From: Corticium candelabrum
Lineage: Eukaryota; Porifera; Homoscleromorpha; Homosclerophorida; Plakinidae
NCBI RefSeq assembly: GCF_963422355.1
Contig: NC_085099.1
Location: forward strand, 5,757,125-5,821,124
Length of the DNA: 64,000 nt
Reading direction: 5' to 3'
Under the pieces are notes generated by a model. The model was given only the letters and a program-made list of their open reading frames with translations, did no database searches and was not told the origin of the DNA. Of this stretch, positions 61,301 through 64,000 are shown in pieces (within the stretch, counting starts at the first letter, position 1; each line of letters starts with the position of its first letter). The position numbers and the translations under genes are program-made.

Positions 61301-64000
61301 TACGCCTGGGCCGTTCATATATAAATATTTGGTCATAACGGATTTGTCTGTTTATTTGAAAAATTGTTGATAGCTTTGAATTGATGTTCATAATATTTTT
61401 GTTTTGCTACAGCTGGTGGTTTATGTGATGTGGGAAACACTTTTGGTTTCTGGTTTTTCATTTTACGTTGCTGGCCACATCGAAAACACATTACTTGCGA
61501 TTGCATTACAGAGTGGAACATTGACTGTGGCGATCATTTATGAGTTATATGGATACAAGAAACGAGGCAACCGTCGAAAGTTATACTTTTATGTAGGGTT
61601 AGTTGTCTTGGGCTTGGTTGGACTAGGACTGATGATAGCGTCTCTAGCCGAGAACGGAGCATTATCAATTACTACAGATGTTTTCACTACAGTCATTCTA
61701 TTATGTGTGTCATTAATGTGGTGCCCTAAAGTTCAAAAACGGCTTTTTCTTGAGTTTGAAAGTGCTGCTACTACACACGATGGAGAACAATATCAGGGAC
61801 GTACAGAGTATGGGACGACTGGCGACGACAACAACAAATCAACACAACGCGAGCAGAGACAGTGGGATGGAGATGGTGATGAGAGCACTAGTATGAGAGA
61901 CGAACGGACGAAATTAATGCAAAGCAATGAAACTACATCACTCGAAGAGGAGAAAAAGGTCAATCGTAGATGGAAAGTTGGTATTATTACTGGGCTTACA
62001 AGGATTCTTTTTGTGTTTGTTTGGATGGCAATCAGTATTGCAGCAAACATAAACGACCTTGGTGTTCCCGTATCGCCGGAAAATTTTACTTACGAAATAA
62101 CAGATTTGAATACCGTATCGTGGGAAAATTTTACCCACGCAATGACAGATTTGAATTTTAACACCGCATCTTTTGTTAACATATTTACATGTTTGGCATC
62201 ATATTTCTTGGCATGGCTTTCGTGTGCTACGAAAACACAAAGAGGAACTCTTTCTTTCCCTCTTGTTTTATCAAACATAGCTATTTTTCTAGTCTTATTA
62301 CCTTGCTGGTCCGACAGTTGGAGAAATGCTCTTGAAGACATTGGGTTCACTAATACATTCTACAGCAGTGGACCTGAGAAAGGCCTTGCGATTGCTGCAT
62401 CATTTATGCTACTAGTATATCAATCCATTTTCTGCTTTCTTTACGCGTCATTACCGAAGATGTTTCCACTAATGAAGGAGGAACAACTGTTTATTCAACC
62501 ATTTTACAGCAGTTGCTTTCAGGAGCAATTTTTGGTTCTTAACAGGAAAGTGCTCAAAACACGTGAACAGAGGACGACGGAAGAAGACACGATAAAAAGA
62601 AAGGCAAAAGTTTATCTTTGTACGACGATGTACCAAGAGAGCGAATCTGAACAACGTCGTCTTCTCTCGTCTATAAAGAAAGTAGCAAAAGCAGATGCAA
62701 ACACGACAGGCGCAAAAAACAAGCAAAATGGCAAAAAACCAGGAAGGTTGACAATGTACGAAGCGCATATCTTCTTTGACGGAGGAGCGAAAGGAAAAAA
62801 TGTCAATCAGTATGTCTTACAGTTGATGCATTTGATACAAGAGGAGATGGAGATTAAGCCGCAAAAACTGCACTTGAAGAAAATAGCTACTCCGTACGGT
62901 ATTCAGTTTAAAATAGATGTAGGGAGTACCGATTTCAACATTCCTTTCTTTATTCACGTTAAAGACAATAGTAAGGTAAAAAGGAAGAAACGCTGGAGCC
63001 AAGTTATGTACATGACCTACATTATCGATTACTTGATCGAGAAGCAATCACCACAGTCGACGAGCACGGAGGACAGCTCTGTCGATCTTAGCGACATCTA
63101 TCTTCTTACCACAGACGGCGACGTGTCTTTCGAGAAGGAGGCAGTAGAGGAGCTCATCGACGTACTACAACGAGACAAACTAGTTGGTGGTGTATGTGGA
63201 CGTACTCATCCATCAGGCTCCGGTCCCATCGCTTGGTATCAAGTGTTTGATTATGCAATTAGTCATTGGTTTCAGAAAGCAGCAGAGCACGTTCTCGGAT
63301 CTGTCATGTGTTGTCCCGGTTGCTTTAGCTTGTTTCGAATCAAAGCCATTAAATCTGTTTTGGCAACGTATCGCAGCAACGTCGAGAAATCGTCTGAATT
63401 TTTGCAGAAAGATATGGGAGAAGACAGATGGCTTTCCTTGCTTCTGGTCCAAGCAGGTTGCCGTTTGGAGTACTGCGCGGCTGCTAAGAACGAAACCCAT
63501 TGTCCGACAAGCTTTGACGAGTTTTTCAAGCAACGTCGCCGGTGGATCCCATCGACTATTGTCAACTTAGGTAAACTGTGCACGGATGGTGCAGACATTG
63601 CCAGAAGAAACGACAACGTGTCTCGCTTGTATATTTTATATCAAGCAGTACTATGGGTCTCAGGAATTATCGCTCCTTCTACCGTCATACTTATCGTTTC
63701 TGCTGGATTTGCTGTTACGTACAACATCAGTGAAATTTCTATTGTTGCTTTTTTTCTGAGCGTCAGCGTTTCGTTCGGTCTCATCTGCTTAGTGTTTTCA
63801 CAGAAAGTTCAGTGGCTTGTTGCCAAGTTTCTAACGTTTGTATTTGCTATTTTGATGGGGGCCGTCGTCATTGGTATAATATATCAAGCGGTAGTGGCTT
63901 TCAAACAACTAGGAGACCCGAAAGAGCAACTAAACGATTTGTCAAACACTACAGCTACTCCTATGCCTGAATACTTCGGTCTTATAGACGTACCCGTGAG
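49333..64000 (+). CDS. Chitin synthase, type 2, partial at 3' end (exon 1 and start of exon 2)
   Basis: Membrane glycosyltransferase (GT2) that polymerises UDP-GlcNAc into chitin at the cell surface. Exon 1 is 49333-49770 (146 codons): a Ser/Asp-rich cytosolic start, one membrane span ([17 protein letters not shown]) and a second hydrophobic segment ending WPNWKSTLK before GTAAGT. Exon 2 begins at 61413 after CTACAG, keeps phase 0 with [15 protein letters not shown], and stays open to the window end (about 862 codons). It gives many membrane spans, then the catalytic domain: FFDGG, TDGDVSF (the D-x-D site), [26 protein letters not shown] and QRRRW, followed by further spans from about 63640. 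These are the hallmark motifs in the right order. The gene runs off the window. Exon 2 has no internal stop, so tools that need a stop miss it. The 11.6-kb intron holds a helicase fragment and two transposons. Confidence 0.9.
49663..49916 (+). repeat. 127-bp tandem duplication across the exon 1 donor of chitin synthase
   Basis: 49663-49789 (exon 1 end plus donor) is repeated at 49790-49916 with several changes, including a second AAG-GTAAAT donor at about 49895. The second copy has no acceptor of its own and reading through copy 1 goes out of frame, so it lies in the intron. Confidence 0.88.
50092..50168. repeat. Perfect inverted repeat, 18-bp arms
   Basis: TCACATACCGGAAGTTTC at 50092-50109 and its exact complement at 50151-50168 with a 41-base loop; pairing continues imperfectly outside (CCCTCTCC against GGGAGGAG). 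Position: chitin synthase intron. Confidence 0.85.
50351..50424. repeat. Short inverted repeat, possible MITE remnant
   Basis: CCAGACTGCTTTCT and its complement AGAAAGCAGTCTGG face each other about 30 bases apart. The left side, TAGCCTCGGTATTCCAGAC, recalls the ends of the element at 17409-18048 and a lone word at 59233 (TAGCCTCGAATTTCCAGAC). Confidence 0.5.
51032..53615 (+). pseudogene. RecQ-family helicase fragment (N-terminal half), broken
   Basis: Exon 1 (51032-51285) has [20 protein letters not shown] and motif [12 protein letters not shown], with Ser where RecQ usually has Gly, then [10 protein letters not shown]. Exon 2 (51367-51466) gives [14 protein letters not shown]. Exon 3 (53293-53615) gives VYMSPEAIT, the DEAH box [18 protein letters not shown], then, in another frame, [11 protein letters not shown] and [15 protein letters not shown]. 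Frame is lost at the exon 1 donor (ATGGAG-ATCAG, one base short of the usual MEDQ) and again near 53,460. All downstream motifs (IV-VI, zinc domain) are missing: the sequence abuts a Gypsy remnant at 53616. Intron 2 is 1.8 kb and shows no gene. Confidence 0.8.
53616..57495 (-). pseudogene. Gypsy-2 zinc knuckle and pol, broken
   Basis: Order on the - strand: zinc knuckle near 57460 ([14 protein letters not shown], in a shifted frame), retropepsin near 57160 with an intact [11 protein letters not shown], reverse transcriptase 56600-55567 with [10 protein letters not shown], RNase H 55524-55087, integrase 54986-54033, and a basic C-terminal tail to about 53616. Integrase has lost its active site: MGILGPLP in place of the first Asp and [10 protein letters not shown] in place of Glu; only HIDQGSNY keeps Asp. 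A TAG and several frame changes split the pol frame. It differs clearly from Gypsy-1. Confidence 0.85.
57502..58260 (-). pseudogene. Gypsy-2 gag remnant
   Basis: The clearest block, 57870-57646, reads [20 protein letters not shown] and [10 protein letters not shown], a capsid-like helical segment. Upstream to 58260 the reading frame is broken but keeps gag-like composition ([19 protein letters not shown] on -, near 58080). Confidence 0.6.
58422..59079. mobile_element. 658-bp transposon with ~90-bp inverted ends
   Basis: The ends start GGGGTCGTCCATATTTAT and stay complementary for ~90 bp (including CAAAACGTACGCT). TAA flanks both sides (58419-58421 and 59080-59082). It interrupts or abuts the Gypsy-2 LTR. 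The interior carries one short coding remnant. Confidence 0.85.
58668..58890 (+). pseudogene. HMG-box-like coding remnant inside the 658-bp element
   Basis: [20 protein letters not shown] is followed by [15 protein letters not shown] and [20 protein letters not shown]. The NAY...F...F start and EVW...EKK.YI end resemble an HMG box with a shortened middle. After KEAF the frame runs into element end sequence, so no complete protein exists. The similarity is weak and judged by eye. Confidence 0.4.
59080..61412. other. 3' part of the chitin synthase intron
   Basis: No gene is supported. A lone TAGCCTCGAATTTCCAGAC at 59233 resembles MITE ends elsewhere. 60955-61180 has recurring TCTGGACCA/AATTTTGGACCA words. 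The intron ends TTTTGCTACAG at 61412. Confidence 0.55.

Overview
This is animal nuclear DNA: genes are split into many short exons with GT-AG introns, (AC)n microsatellites are long, and several classes of eukaryotic transposon are present. An early-branching animal such as a sponge would fit the mix of an ABCC10-type transporter, a multiplied MOXD1-like family, a type-2 chitin synthase and a heavy load of Gypsy, hAT and Harbinger relics. That assignment is inference; no rRNA or mitochondrial marker is present to test it.

Layout. (1) 1-1630, + strand: the last six exons of an ABCC10/MRP7-like ABC transporter (second nucleotide-binding domain and stop). (2) 2.1-32.9 kb, - strand: a head-to-tail array of DBH-like copper monooxygenases (MOXD1-like). 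Four copies (called A, B, C, D from left to right) look complete or nearly so. A fifth (E) is reduced to two damaged 3' exons. Exon lengths and phases are almost identical between copies, so tandem duplication is clear. Introns and spacers differ by microsatellites, MITEs and duplicated blocks. (3) 20.1-26.1 kb: a degenerate IS630/Tc1-like (DDE_3) transposase gene between C and D, split by a 4.9-kb PIF/Harbinger element that has matching inverted ends and a 3-bp target duplication. (4) 33-48.7 kb: a transposon graveyard. A satellite of ~98-bp units is interrupted by an LTR retrotransposon (Gypsy-1) and a hAT/ZMYM-type transposon. A Ginger1-like integrase/Ulp1-protease/PHD gene, a 1.66-kb element with inverted ends, a deleted hAT derivative and an orphan hAT tail follow. 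(5) 49.3-64 kb, + strand: a chitin synthase gene. Exon 1 lies at 49,333-49,770. Exon 2 starts at 61,413 and stays open to the window end, covering the catalytic core with its QRRRW motif. The 11.6-kb intron between them holds a RecQ-helicase pseudogene fragment, a broken second Gypsy element and a 658-bp element with inverted ends.

Function. Only the ABCC10-like transporter, the four MOXD1-like enzymes and the chitin synthase look like working host genes. Each MOXD1-like copy keeps a signal peptide, a DOMON domain, both copper-binding domains with their His/Met ligands, and in B, C and D a hydrophobic C-terminus, so a secretory-pathway enzyme anchored at its tail is likely. Every transposon protein I checked carries stops, frameshifts or a replaced catalytic residue.

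Nothing here is clearly an entirely new biological system. The most distinctive items are the MOXD1-like array with a coding repeat of variable copy number, the chitin synthase with a very large transposon-filled intron and a partly duplicated exon, and the integrase-Ulp1-PHD transposon. Intron borders were placed by eye from splice consensus and paralogue alignment. No RNA evidence or database search was available.
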